From the NCBI GenBank assembly GCA_020849615.1, contig JADLFW010000036.1, positions 1 to 64,000 of the forward strand: a stretch of DNA of 64,000 nt, in the 5' to 3' direction. Below, piece after piece: positions 34,929 through 43,774 of this stretch. A program made the translations under genes and the position numbers. How positions within the stretch are numbered: position 1 is the stretch's first letter; the number at the start of each line of letters is the position of its first letter. This stretch comes from Phycisphaerales bacterium (GTDB lineage: Bacteria; Planctomycetota; Phycisphaerae; Phycisphaerales; UBA1924). Below the pieces are notes generated by a model. That model did not search any database and was not told where the DNA came from. It saw nothing but the letters and a program-made list of their open reading frames with translations.

Positions 34929-35789
34929 ATGCACAACGCGCTCATGCCCGAGACGCTGGACCACCTGGCCTCCCGGCCCATGCGGCTGGGCCATTACCTT
35001 TGGCACCGGTCGCGGGATGTCTGGCACCGCCTGACCCCGGACCAGCAGCGGGAGTTCAAGACCCGCTTCGGGTGGGAACCCCCGCCGTCGCTGACCCGCG
35101 GGGGCCGGCCCATCTATGACCATCCGGGCCCGGGCCGGGACTTCCTGTACATGCACCGCGAGATGATCCGCCATGTCAACTACCTGCAGGTGCGCCACGG
35201 CGGCCAGCCCGTGCGGGGCTGGCCCGAACCGCCGGAGGCGGGCAACCCGCACTACCCCGTCGCGCCCGAGCCGCGCGGGCTGCGGGGCAAGCGCGATGCC
35301 GACTGGGCAGCATCAATCGAGGACTTCCGGGATCGCTGGGCCCGCGATGACTTCAGATCGATCTCGGAACTCGGCGCGTACGTGGAGTACGGCATCCACG
35401 CCGCGATGCACGAGCGGTTCTGCATCCAGCCGGAATCGGAGCGGCTCGACCCGCCCGTCGGCGGACACTGGCCCGAGCCGGGCTCGGAGTGGGATGCCAT
35501 CGAGTACGACTACCTGCTCGATCCGTACGCGGCGCACGTGAACCCGCTCTTCTGGTCCATTCACGGGTGGATCGACGGGCTGATCGATGCGTGGGAATCG
35601 CGGCGCGGCCCGGTCGACTGGTCGGGCGCCTGGGATGGACCGATGCACCACGGCCCGGCCCATTGCGGGTTCCACGGGTTCACCGCGCAAGAGCATGAGC
35701 ACGGGCTGCTGGAAGCCGCCAGGTTCCTGACCGCGGCCCCGCCGCCCAGCCGATTCCAGGCCCGGATCTGGCCCGGCGATCTGCCCTAG
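34929..35789 (+). CDS. tyrosinase/hemocyanin-like type 3 copper protein
   Basis: The 286-residue protein matches the CuB signature almost exactly: NPLFWSIHGWID (205-216; D of DPxF is N here), preceded by the HxxxH pair H157/H161 in GIHAAMHERF. CuA is represented by H65 and H76 in FLYMHREMI, close to the F-L-x-W-H-R signature; the first CuA histidine may be H26 or H33. No signal peptide is visible. Members bind two copper ions and oxidise phenols or carry oxygen. It lies three bases after the small unknown gene, so the set is one operon with the kinase. Confidence 0.78.
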   Translation: MHNALMPETLDHLASRPMRLGHYLWHRSRDVWHRLTPDQQREFKTRFGWEPPPSLTRGGRPIYDHPGPGRDFLYMHREMIRHVNYLQVRHGGQPVRGWPEPPEAGNPHYPVAPEPRGLRGKRDADWAASIEDFRDRWARDDFRSISELGAYVEYGIHAAMHERFCIQPESERLDPPVGGHWPEPGSEWDAIEYDYLLDPYAAHVNPLFWSIHGWIDGLIDAWESRRGPVDWSGAWDGPMHHGPAHCGFHGFTAQEHEHGLLEAARFLTAAPPPSRFQARIWPGDLP

Positions 35790-35864
35790 GTACGAGTGGT
35801 CGCCTCCGGTCCTTTGGGCGCTGGCCAAACTGATGATGGTTGGTGATCGCGCCTGATCGCGGCG

Positions 35865-37253
35865 TCAGAAAGTCACTTCCAGGCGGACGCCGAGGATGGT
35901 CGCCGGGTCAAACCCCACGAAGCCCTCATCGACCCGCTGCACATCCAGCGTCAGGCCCACCGCCGGGGTGATGGCGATGTTGTAGTACGCCTCCAGGCCC
36001 TGCGCCGACGATGGCAGCCCGATGAGGGAGAATGCACGCACATCCTGCAATTCGGTGTAGTAGTAGCCCGCGCCGAACGTGTCATCCTCGCGTCCCGGAA
36101 AAAGTCCGCGGCCGCCCACGCCGATGCTCGCCGACCAGTGAACGGGGTTGGCATCGGGGTCGGCCAGCCCGGCCCGCGCGAAGAGCCCGACGCCGCGGAG
36201 GTCGGCCCGGTCATCGAAGGCATCGAGCTCGTCGGGCGGGGGATCCGGGCTGTAGAGGTACTGCCACGCGCCGCAGAACACGGCCCAGGAGTCGTTGACT
36301 GTCTCGACGCCGACGCCGCCCGGCGTGAGCGTCAGCTTCCCGCCGAGGTTGACGAAGTCGTTGTCGAACGCCTGCTGGAAGCCGATGTTCGCGCCGCCCG
36401 GGAGCGTTCCCAGCGTGTACTGCGCGGAGGCCTGCGCCCACAGCGTCCAGCCGTCGTCGAGGTGCTCGAACCCGCTCGTCGTGGAGGAATCGGTCGTGCT
36501 GAACACGGCGCTGCTGAGCGTGAGCCAGGGCGCGGGAGACCAGTCGAGGGCCGCTCCCAGCGTGCTGTAGGGCGAGGTCTGCGAGGTCACCGCGTTGTAG
36601 ATGAAGTTGCTGTTGAGGAACTGCGTGCGCCCGCGCCCGCCCGCGAACTCCGTCGGGTCGCCGTCGAGCGTGATCATCTTCCCAAGCGTCAGGTCGAGCG
36701 TGCCCGACAGCGACAACGAATAGTTCAGCTCCGTGATCGTGAACGGGATGCCCTCGTTGATCCCGCTCGCGAGCGGAAAGTACCCGCGCGTGTTCACCGG
36801 CGTGAAGGCGCCAGAATCGTCGTTCACGGTCTCCCCGTACCGCGATTCGCCGCGCAGCGACAGCGTCCCGGCCGGGCCCAGCCGCATCCGTTCCAGGTCC
36901 GCGGTCACCAGCACATCGAGATTGCCCCCGTAGTCCCAATCGCGGCGCCGCCCGCCGCTCACCACGCCCTGGCCGACCTGGGTCCAGTGGATGTCGAGCG
37001 TCAGCCCGGCGTCGTCCAGCTTGGTTCGGCGGCCGTCCCAGTCACCGCTCAGGAAGCCGCGATCGGCGAGGTCCCCGCCGTAATCAGCGCTCGCTTCCGC
37101 GTCACCCGCCTGGCCCGCATCACCCGTCGCGGCCTCGGTCCTGGGCTGATCGCCCGGCGCCGATTCGGGGATGGGCTGCCCGTGCGCCCGAAGCGGCCCG
37201 GCCAGCAGCGCGACCGCTGCGCACGATACCGGGCCCATCCTTCCCGCGACCAT
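35865..37253 (-). CDS. OprB-type carbohydrate-selective porin
   Basis: A 462-residue outer-membrane protein. The signal peptide is followed by an acidic/Ala linker and the OprB hallmark GFLSGDWDGRRTKLDDAGLTL, then TLSLRGESRYG, NYSLSLSGTLDLTLGKMITLDGDPTEFA and a terminal LGVRLEVTF ending in phenylalanine. AAGGGG five bases before the ATG at 37253 supports this start over the GTG two codons earlier. No SLH domain is present. Substrate cannot be read; relatives pass glucose and other sugars. Confidence 0.9.
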   Translation of the reverse strand: MVAGRMGPVSCAAVALLAGPLRAHGQPIPESAPGDQPRTEAATGDAGQAGDAEASADYGGDLADRGFLSGDWDGRRTKLDDAGLTLDIHWTQVGQGVVSGGRRRDWDYGGNLDVLVTADLERMRLGPAGTLSLRGESRYGETVNDDSGAFTPVNTRGYFPLASGINEGIPFTITELNYSLSLSGTLDLTLGKMITLDGDPTEFAGGRGRTQFLNSNFIYNAVTSQTSPYSTLGAALDWSPAPWLTLSSAVFSTTDSSTTSGFEHLDDGWTLWAQASAQYTLGTLPGGANIGFQQAFDNDFVNLGGKLTLTPGGVGVETVNDSWAVFCGAWQYLYSPDPPPDELDAFDDRADLRGVGLFARAGLADPDANPVHWSASIGVGGRGLFPGREDDTFGAGYYYTELQDVRAFSLIGLPSSAQGLEAYYNIAITPAVGLTLDVQRVDEGFVGFDPATILGVRLEVTF

Positions 37254-37302
37254 GTTCACCCCTTGGCCCGGCGCCGGCCTGGCCCGGCCGGCGCTGACTT
37301 GC

Positions 37303-37965
37303 CTAACCGCCCAGCGCGATCGTCAGCCCCACGAGAATGCTCCCGATGACCGCCATGGAGAACCCCATCCACCACGGACGATGGCCCGCGAAGTCCCCCA
37401 GCCGGTAACCGCACAGGAAGAGCATGATCACCGCGATGAGGTTGGAGACTCGCATCGCGGGCACGGTCTGCGTCATCAGGATGAAAGGAACGACCACGGG
37501 GAACGTGGCGATCACGACCAGGAGGAACACCCCGATCGACCCGAGCCAGTCTTCCCGGAGCAGCCGCGGACGCCTGGGCAGCTCGGGCAGCCCCTTCAAC
37601 CGCTCCCGGATCGACGCCAGTTCCGCCGGCGACAGCACGGCGGCCACCATCGGGGGCAGCTCGCCGGCCAGCGCGGCGTTGGCCCCATCGGAGTCCAGCT
37701 CGCCCAGGACCGAGCGGAGCTTGCTGAGCGCGATGCCCCGTTCCGTCAGCCGCGTCACCAGGAACATGATGGCGTCAACGAGCCCCCAGGCGATGTTGCA
37801 CCCGATGGCCCCGAAAAGCATCGTGCGGACTTCCTCCCGCCCGGCGGTGGCGGCGCTCAGCGAGCCCGTGAACGTGAGGGCCATGATCAGCCCGAACAGG
37901 ATCTCCGAGATCCGCGAGATCGGGTCGAGCAGACGCTTGGATTCGATCGTGGCGATGGCCGGCAT
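37303..37965 (-). CDS. VIT/CCC1-like membrane protein
   Basis: A 220-residue membrane protein with five probable helices. The first, SEILFGLIMALTFTGSLSAAT, resembles TM1 of vacuolar iron transporter family proteins (DUF125), and a second block follows the cytoplasmic helices (LSPAELASIRERLKGLPELP). The metal-binding Glu-rich domain of true CCC1 proteins is short. It is on the same strand 50 bp upstream of the OprB gene and may be cotranscribed. Iron/manganese transport is only a family-level guess. Confidence 0.7.
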   Translation of the reverse strand: MPAIATIESKRLLDPISRISEILFGLIMALTFTGSLSAATAGREEVRTMLFGAIGCNIAWGLVDAIMFLVTRLTERGIALSKLRSVLGELDSDGANAALAGELPPMVAAVLSPAELASIRERLKGLPELPRRPRLLREDWLGSIGVFLLVVIATFPVVVPFILMTQTVPAMRVSNLIAVIMLFLCGYRLGDFAGHRPWWMGFSMAVIGSILVGLTIALGG

Positions 37966-38136
37966 GGAGCTCCCTGACCGCGCCGCAGTCTAGCAATTCC
38001 GGCCTCGGCGGAGGTTAGAACCGTTCGCGACGCGGGCCGGTGGCCGGGCCAGGATCTCCCCGGCCCGACACCTCCGCACGGATCCGGTAAACTCGCGGCT
38101 CATCGCCGCAGGACCACCGCCTCCACGAGGATGCCC

Positions 38137-39534
38137 ATGACGATCACCACCACCACGAAATCCAGCAGCATCTCCCGCCGCGAGTTCATCGAATACCTCA
38201 CCGCCGCCAGCGCGGCCGTCGTCGCAGCGCCCCGCTGGGCCTCGGCGCTCACCGACACCAAGCTTCGTGTGCTCTCGATCGGCGTGATCGGCACCATCGG
38301 CGGGGCCGACCGCCAGCAGATCGCCGCCCACCCGCTGGCCGAGATCGTGGGCCTGTGCGATGTCGATTCCAACTCGCTCGCCCAGGCCGCCAAGGACCAC
38401 CCCGGCGCCTTCACCTGCGCCGACTACCGCGAGGCGTTCGACAAGCACGGTGACAAGTTCGACGCCGTGATCGTCGCCACCCCCGACCACTCCCACTGCA
38501 GCATCATGACGCTCGCCCTCTCGCGCGGGAAGCACGTGTACGGGCAGAAACCGCTGGTCCAGCAGCTCGAGGAGCTGCAGACCCTCGAGCAGGCCGTCCG
38601 GGCCCGGCCGAACCTCGTGACGCAGACCGGCGCCCAGCGCATCCAGCACCCGCCGCGCCGCGCCGCGGTCGACATTCTCAAGAGCGGCGGTCTGGGCCGA
38701 GTCATCGAGGTGCACATCGCCTTCGGCGGCGGAGCGCTCGCCGGCGGGCACTACTTCGCCGATGGCAAGCTGGGCGACCCCGTCGAACCGCCCGCCGGGT
38801 TCGACTACAACCTCTGGCTCAACGGCGCCGCCGAGGAGCCCTGCCGCCCCAACATGGTCCAGCGGCAGTGGCGCAGCTGGTGGAAGTACGGCGGCGGCCA
38901 GATCGCCGACTGGGTCGTCCATCTCACCGATGTGATGTTCTACGCGTTCCCCGAGCTGCAGAGCCCGATGCGCATCTGCTCGCGGACCCCATCCCGCGAC
39001 CTCTCCTACTTCCACGCCGACCATGTCCTCTCCACGCTCACCTACCCGGTCAGCGGCGACAAGTTCGCCAACTCAACCTGCGAGTTCTACTTCTACGACA
39101 CCGGCATGAAGCCGGACCGGGCCCAGATCGGCCTCGGTGCTGGCGAATGGCCCAGCGGCATCCTCACCATCGTGGTCTGCGAGGGCGGCACCCTGGTCCT
39201 CGCCCCCGAAGGCCCGCTCGAGATCTGGCGCGAAGGCAAGATGACCGACGGCATGCAGTGGCCGGGCCTGCCCGCCTACGAACCCTTCAACCACTGGCAC
39301 GCCTGGGTGGACAAGGCCGTCGGCAAGGACACACCGCACCTGTGGACCCCGTTCAGCATCGGCCTGCGCTGCACCGAGCCGGGCCTGCTCGCCGTCAAGG
39401 CCGCCAAGTACCCCGGGCAGGTGCTCGACTGGGACCGCAAGACGCTGACCTTCACCAACCACGCCGAAGCGACAAAGACGATCGTCCGGCGCGAGTACCG
39501 CAAGGGCTTCGAGCCGATCCGCTTCAACCAGTAG
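38137..39534 (+). CDS. Tat-exported Gfo/Idh/MocA oxidoreductase
   Basis: This protein of about 465 residues begins with a Tat signal, SRREFIEYLTAASAAVVAAP. The Rossmann domain reads SIGVIGTIGGADRQQIAAHP and IVGLCDVDSNSL; the C-terminal domain follows after DILKSGGLGRVIEVH. Most relatives have an E-K-P motif at the active site; here it is GQKPLVQQ, so the lysine is kept but the glutamate is replaced. GAGG six bases before the second ATG favours that start. Tat export of an NAD(P)-bound enzyme fits the many periplasmic Gfo/Idh/MocA proteins of planctomycetes. Probable sugar or polyol oxidation. Confidence 0.9.
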   Translation: MTITTTTKSSSISRREFIEYLTAASAAVVAAPRWASALTDTKLRVLSIGVIGTIGGADRQQIAAHPLAEIVGLCDVDSNSLAQAAKDHPGAFTCADYREAFDKHGDKFDAVIVATPDHSHCSIMTLALSRGKHVYGQKPLVQQLEELQTLEQAVRARPNLVTQTGAQRIQHPPRRAAVDILKSGGLGRVIEVHIAFGGGALAGGHYFADGKLGDPVEPPAGFDYNLWLNGAAEEPCRPNMVQRQWRSWWKYGGGQIADWVVHLTDVMFYAFPELQSPMRICSRTPSRDLSYFHADHVLSTLTYPVSGDKFANSTCEFYFYDTGMKPDRAQIGLGAGEWPSGILTIVVCEGGTLVLAPEGPLEIWREGKMTDGMQWPGLPAYEPFNHWHAWVDKAVGKDTPHLWTPFSIGLRCTEPGLLAVKAAKYPGQVLDWDRKTLTFTNHAEATKTIVRREYRKGFEPIRFNQ

Positions 39535-39637
39535 TTGACTGCCGCTGCAAGATCGGCCGTCAAGCGCCGAATCCTGGATGCGGGGAGCGCGTGCCCGGCG
39601 TACGGTTGCCGCCGCGTCCCCCCTTGGAGGACGCGAC

Positions 39638-40609
39638 GTGGCCCCCGAAACCCCCGCACCGGCAGCCTTGGCCCCCCCGATCGGCACGGACAAGGCCGCA
39701 GCCGACCCGCCGGCATCGCGGCGCCGCGCCGCCACAGCCGGGCCCGTCTTTCTTGCGTTCATCCTGGCCGCGGTCCTGGGCGTGCTCGGTTCCGTGGCCA
39801 TCGTGCTCACCTACATGGCGATCGCGCGGGGTGTCTCAAGCTGGTCGACGACCCAGCGCGGGTTCGACAGCGGCCCCACCATCATCCTGCTCAGCGCCCT
39901 GCCGATGGAACTGGCCCTCGCGGGGATGGCCTTCCTGATGGTGCGCAGGTCGAAACGCGGGCCCGTGGCCGAACTGGGTCTCGACCGACACCGGCTCGCC
40001 ATGAAGGAATGGCCCATCCTGATCATCGGCTCCGGCGTCCCTTTCGCCCTCGGCGCCGCCCTGGCGTCCATCGCCCCCAGCACCGTCGACCCGGACACCT
40101 ACGTCGAACTGTGGCGGAACATCTCGCCGGCCTCCGCGGTGCTCTGGGTGGTCGTCATCGGCGCGATGCCGGGCCTCGCCGAGGAGATCTTCTTCCGGGG
40201 CTTCATGCAACGGAGGCTGGCCCGCGCCTGGTCGCCGGTCGCGGCCATCATCGTCTCCTCGCTGATGTTCGCATTCCTGCACCTCGACCCCGCGACGATG
40301 GCCCTGGCGCTGGTGCTGGGCCTGTGGCTCGGGTTCGTCGCCTGGCGCACGGGCTCGACGTGGCCCGGCATCGCGATCCACGCCACGATCAACTCGTCCT
40401 GGAACGCCGGGCAGATCTGGTTCAGGCAGACAGAGCCCGATCCATCCCCCGTGTACATGGCCCTGGGGGCGCTGGGGGTGATCTCTCTGCTGTGCTTCGC
40501 CTGGTCGGTCCGTTTCCTGCTCCGGCGCCCGGCGGGGGCGAGCCCGAGCGCTGAACCCGTGGCCCGCAGCGGGGCGCCGGTGACGGGCCTCGGCGTGAGC
40601 AGCGTCTGA
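39638..40609 (+). CDS. CPBP-family intramembrane metalloprotease
   Basis: GTG start with GGAGG seven bases upstream; 323 residues with about eight membrane helices. The CPBP (Abi/CAAX protease) motifs are EEIFFRGF (E182, E183), FAFLHL and HATINSSWN, which together bind the catalytic zinc. Family members act in prenyl-protein processing or as immunity/regulatory proteases. It lies 100 bp after the oxidoreductase and 22 bp from the tmRNA 3' end on the other strand; no functional link is evident. Confidence 0.9.
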   Translation: MAPETPAPAALAPPIGTDKAAADPPASRRRAATAGPVFLAFILAAVLGVLGSVAIVLTYMAIARGVSSWSTTQRGFDSGPTIILLSALPMELALAGMAFLMVRRSKRGPVAELGLDRHRLAMKEWPILIIGSGVPFALGAALASIAPSTVDPDTYVELWRNISPASAVLWVVVIGAMPGLAEEIFFRGFMQRRLARAWSPVAAIIVSSLMFAFLHLDPATMALALVLGLWLGFVAWRTGSTWPGIAIHATINSSWNAGQIWFRQTEPDPSPVYMALGALGVISLLCFAWSVRFLLRRPAGASPSAEPVARSGAPVTGLGVSSV

Positions 40610-40631
40610 ACCGCGGATCGTCGCGGTTGAA

Positions 40632-40980
40632 TGGAGCCGGGGGGAATCGAACCCCCGTCCCGGGACAGTCAGCAGGGCGCCTCTACGCGTGTGTCGGATG
40701 ATTTGATCTCGGTCGTGCGTCCGCCATCCGCAGCGTCCGCATTGACCCAGCCGCCGGAGTGTCTCGGCCGCCGCGCCCGGAGGCGCCACGCATCGGCCCA
40801 GCCTGATGTCTTCCGTCCTCCCTCTATCAGACATCAAGAGAGGACGGCGCTGCCTGTATTAGGCCGCGAGAGCGTAGGGACGCTCAGCAGTTAAAATTGT
40901 GCACGCTTTTTACGAGGCCCGCGTGCGCCTCGACGCGCCACGCCAAGCCTTCCCTGCCCGGTCGAAACCAGTTCGGCCCC
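40632..40980 (-). ncRNA. ssrA: transfer-messenger RNA
   Basis: The minus strand begins GGGGCCGAACTGGTTTCGAC (tRNA-like 5' half) and ends GACGGGGGTTCGATTCCCCCCGGCTCC-A, with a 6-bp acceptor stem including one wobble; 349 nt with no encoded CCA. The tag frame is 40906 down to 40859: resume codon GCG, then CTILTAERPYALAA and TAA, so the tag is ACTILTAERPYALAA. GUAAAAA precedes the resume codon. The segment after the tag has several pseudoknot-like stems. A TATGAT box lies 27 bp upstream of the 5' end. Confidence 0.95.
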
Positions 40981-41049
40981 ACTTGTCAAAGAGCACCGCA
41001 ATCATAGGACGCCCCGCCCGCCGCAACGTTCCCCGACTTCTCCCGATCG

Positions 41050-42018
41050 TTACGCCGGCCCCGGCATCGAACGGATATGCACCTGCGTCGTCGGCGCGGG
41101 CGGCGCCAGCCCCTCCCGATCGATCGTCACCTTCAGCTCCCGCAGCAGCGCCTGGCGCACCGCGCCGAAGCTCGCCGTCTGCGCCCACACCGACACCGTC
41201 CACGTCACCGGGCTGATCTCCCCCAGCGCCACCGCCGGCGCGGGCTGGGCCAGCGCGCCCGGCGCCTGCGCCGCCGCCCGCCGGGCCGCCGCCTCCAGCA
41301 GCCCCCGCGTGCGCTCGACATCCGCCGCCGGGGACACCTGCACGCTCACCGCCACCGACCGGCTCGGGTGCCGCGTCTGGTTCTCGATCACCCCGCCGAA
41401 GATCTGCCCGTTGGGCACGATGATCCGCCGGTTGTCGGCCGTGTCCAGGTTCGTCGTGAACAGGTCGATGCCATCCACAATCCCCATCTGCCCGGCGACA
41501 ATCACCGCATCCCCGATCTTGAACGGACGGAAGATCATGATCAGCACGCCCGACGCCAGGTTCCCCAGGTTCCCCTGCAGCGCCAGCCCCACCGCCAGGC
41601 CCGCCGCCGCGATCGCCGCCGCAAACCCCGTCGTGTCCGCCCCCAGCGTCCCCGCGCTGGTGATCAGCGCGAAGATCACGATCGTCCACCGGACCACGTT
41701 CGACAGGAACTTCGCCAGCGTCAGGTCGATCTTGGCCCGGTCCATCACCCCCAGCACCACCCGCTTGGCCCAACCCGCCACCATGAACGCCGCGACCAGC
41801 AGGATGATCGCGCCCAGCACGCGCGGGCCGTAGCTCTCCAGCAGCTCCCACGCCCGCTTCGTCCACGTCGAGACCGCCGCCGTCGGATCCAGCACCAACT
41901 GCTCCATCGCGCTGGGGCCCGTCGGCCCGGCGGGCCGGGCCTGGGCATCGGTCGGCGCCCCTCCGGCCTGCGCACACAACATCGACACCACATGGCGACC
42001 AATCTGCAGCTCGCTCAT
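41050..42018 (-). CDS. small-conductance mechanosensitive channel, MscS family
   Basis: A 322-residue channel with three membrane helices; the pore helix reads GFAAAIAAAGLAVGLALQGNLGNLASG, the typical Ala/Gly zipper of MscS TM3, followed by FRPFKIGDAV, the beta-domain (IVDGIDLFTTNLDTADNRRIIVPNGQIF). AGGAG lies nine bases before the ATG. An N-terminal extension of about 45 residues rich in Ala/Pro precedes TM1. It releases solutes under osmotic downshock. Confidence 0.93.
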   Translation of the reverse strand: MSELQIGRHVVSMLCAQAGGAPTDAQARPAGPTGPSAMEQLVLDPTAAVSTWTKRAWELLESYGPRVLGAIILLVAAFMVAGWAKRVVLGVMDRAKIDLTLAKFLSNVVRWTIVIFALITSAGTLGADTTGFAAAIAAAGLAVGLALQGNLGNLASGVLIMIFRPFKIGDAVIVAGQMGIVDGIDLFTTNLDTADNRRIIVPNGQIFGGVIENQTRHPSRSVAVSVQVSPAADVERTRGLLEAAARRAAAQAPGALAQPAPAVALGEISPVTWTVSVWAQTASFGAVRQALLRELKVTIDREGLAPPAPTTQVHIRSMPGPA

Positions 42019-42144
42019 TCATTGCTCTCCTGATCTCGCATCGCAGTGACGCCACCCCCGGCCCGCCCCCCCCCCGCGCGAACGGGCCCGGACCGGGGGC
42101 GATGGTATGGACCCGCCGGGCCGCCGGGCCCGTACCATGGCGGC

Positions 42145-42900
42145 GTGGACCTGGACTTCCCCAAGCTCTGGATGCGCTACCGCCTCCCCGCCCGCGGAGT
42201 CATCCACGTCGGCGCCCACGCGGGGCAGGAGCGCATCGCCTACTCCGCCTGCGGACTCATCCGCCAGATGTGGATCGAGCCCCAGCCCGAGGTCTTCCAG
42301 CGCCTCCGGGCCGCGATCCCCGAATCCCGCCACGTCCGCCTGTTCAATGTCGCCTGCGGCGACCGCACGGGCCGGGCCGTGATGCACCGCCTCGTGGGCA
42401 ACGATGGTCGCTCCAACTCCCTCCTGCGACCCACCCTGCACCTGGAACGCTGGCCCGGCCTCCACGCCGAGGGCACCCTCGAAGTCCAGGTGGTCCGCCT
42501 GGATGACCTCCTGGCCCAGTCGGGGCTCGCCGCGTCCGATTTCTCTCTGCTCGTGCTGGATGTGCAGGGCTTCGAGCTCGCCGTCCTCCGCGGGGCCGAG
42601 CGCACCCTGGATGCCATCGACGCCGTCGCCTGCGAGGTCGCCAGTGTGCCCCTCTATGAGAATGGGAGCACCGCCGAGTCGCTCGATGCCCACCTCGCCG
42701 ACCGCGGCTTCGCCCGCGTGGTCACCAAGTGGTCCGCGGGCTGCGCGGGCGATGCCTTCTACATCCGCCGCTCGATGCTGGGCCCGGTCGACCGCCTGCG
42801 CCTTGCGATCGTCGGCGGCAAGCAGGCCCAGCCGCCCCGCTCGTGGCGCTCGTTCGGCGCGCCGACCACCGCCGCCGGGCCCGGAGATCCGCACGCATGA
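42145..42900 (+). CDS. FkbM-family methyltransferase
   Basis: With the GTG start at 42145 the protein has 251 residues: SAM-binding region GVIHVGAHAGQERIAY, acidic loop WIEPQPEVF, VACGDRTGRAVM, then the FkbM hallmark SLLVLDVQGFELAVLRGAE. An in-frame GTG at 42046 would add 33 Pro/Gly-rich residues. The last four bases overlap the ispD start (ATGA), so both are translated together. Members O-methylate sugars or small molecules; the substrate here is unknown. Confidence 0.88.
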   Translation: MDLDFPKLWMRYRLPARGVIHVGAHAGQERIAYSACGLIRQMWIEPQPEVFQRLRAAIPESRHVRLFNVACGDRTGRAVMHRLVGNDGRSNSLLRPTLHLERWPGLHAEGTLEVQVVRLDDLLAQSGLAASDFSLLVLDVQGFELAVLRGAERTLDAIDAVACEVASVPLYENGSTAESLDAHLADRGFARVVTKWSAGCAGDAFYIRRSMLGPVDRLRLAIVGGKQAQPPRSWRSFGAPTTAAGPGDPHA

Positions 42901-43691
42901 AGATCGGGCTCATCATCCCCGCCGCCGGGTTCTCGCAGCGCTACGCCGCCGGCTCCGACTACCCCCGCTCCAAGCTCGATGAGGACCTGGGCGGCAAGTC
43001 CGTGCTCCAACGCTCGATCGAGCTGTTCACCAAGGATGACCGCGTCGGGTTCATCATCGTCGCCGGGCCGCACGACCCCGCCGCCTTCGCCGAGTTCAAG
43101 GCCCGGCACGGCGACAAGCTGGGCTTCCTCGGCGCAGCCCTCTGCCCGGGCGGCAAGACCCACCGCTACGAAACCGTGGCCTCCGCCCTGAAGGAAGTGC
43201 CGGACGACTGCACGCACATCGCCGTGCACGATGCGGCCCGCCCCTGCACGCCGGTTGAACTCATCGAGCGCATCTTCGACGCCGCCGAACGCCACAAGGC
43301 CGTGATCCCCGCGACCGAGGTCAGCGACACCTTGAAGCGCATCGTCGAGAGCGACCGCCCGGCCCAGGATGCCGACCCTCTCGCCGCCATCCTCGGCGAG
43401 AGCGCTGCCCCGAAGAAGATGCGCCTCGTGGAGAAGACCCTCGACCGCCGCGATGTTGTCGCCGCCCAGACCCCGCAGGTTTTCGACGCCGCCCTGCTCC
43501 GCCGGGCCTACGCGCAGCCCGACCTCTCGAGCACCGATGATGCCGGGCTCGTCGAGCGTCTGGGCGAGAAGGTCGTCGTCGTGGATGGCGACCTCCGAAA
43601 CATCAAGATCACCCGGCCCGGCGACCTGCACCTGGCCCGGCTGATCCTGCACATCCGCGAGGAGCGCCGCGAGGCGCACAAGCGGTTCTGA
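42897..43691 (+). CDS. ispD: 2-C-methyl-D-erythritol 4-phosphate cytidylyltransferase
   Basis: IspD makes CDP-methylerythritol in the MEP isoprenoid pathway. Motifs: nucleotide loop IIPAAGFSQRYAAGSDYPRSK, VHDAARPCTPVELIE, and QTPQVF. The protein of 264 residues is 30 longer than E. coli IspD because of inserts after the P-loop and near residue 155. The start overlaps the stop of the FkbM gene. No ispF is adjacent, unlike many genomes. Confidence 0.92.
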   Translation: MKIGLIIPAAGFSQRYAAGSDYPRSKLDEDLGGKSVLQRSIELFTKDDRVGFIIVAGPHDPAAFAEFKARHGDKLGFLGAALCPGGKTHRYETVASALKEVPDDCTHIAVHDAARPCTPVELIERIFDAAERHKAVIPATEVSDTLKRIVESDRPAQDADPLAAILGESAAPKKMRLVEKTLDRRDVVAAQTPQVFDAALLRRAYAQPDLSSTDDAGLVERLGEKVVVVDGDLRNIKITRPGDLHLARLILHIREERREAHKRF

Positions 43692-43774
43692 ACTGGCACG
43701 TCCATCGCCATGGCGCCGGGCCAAACACGAGCGGCGGCACTGGACCGCTACTTTGTAATCGCTAACATCCGCCC

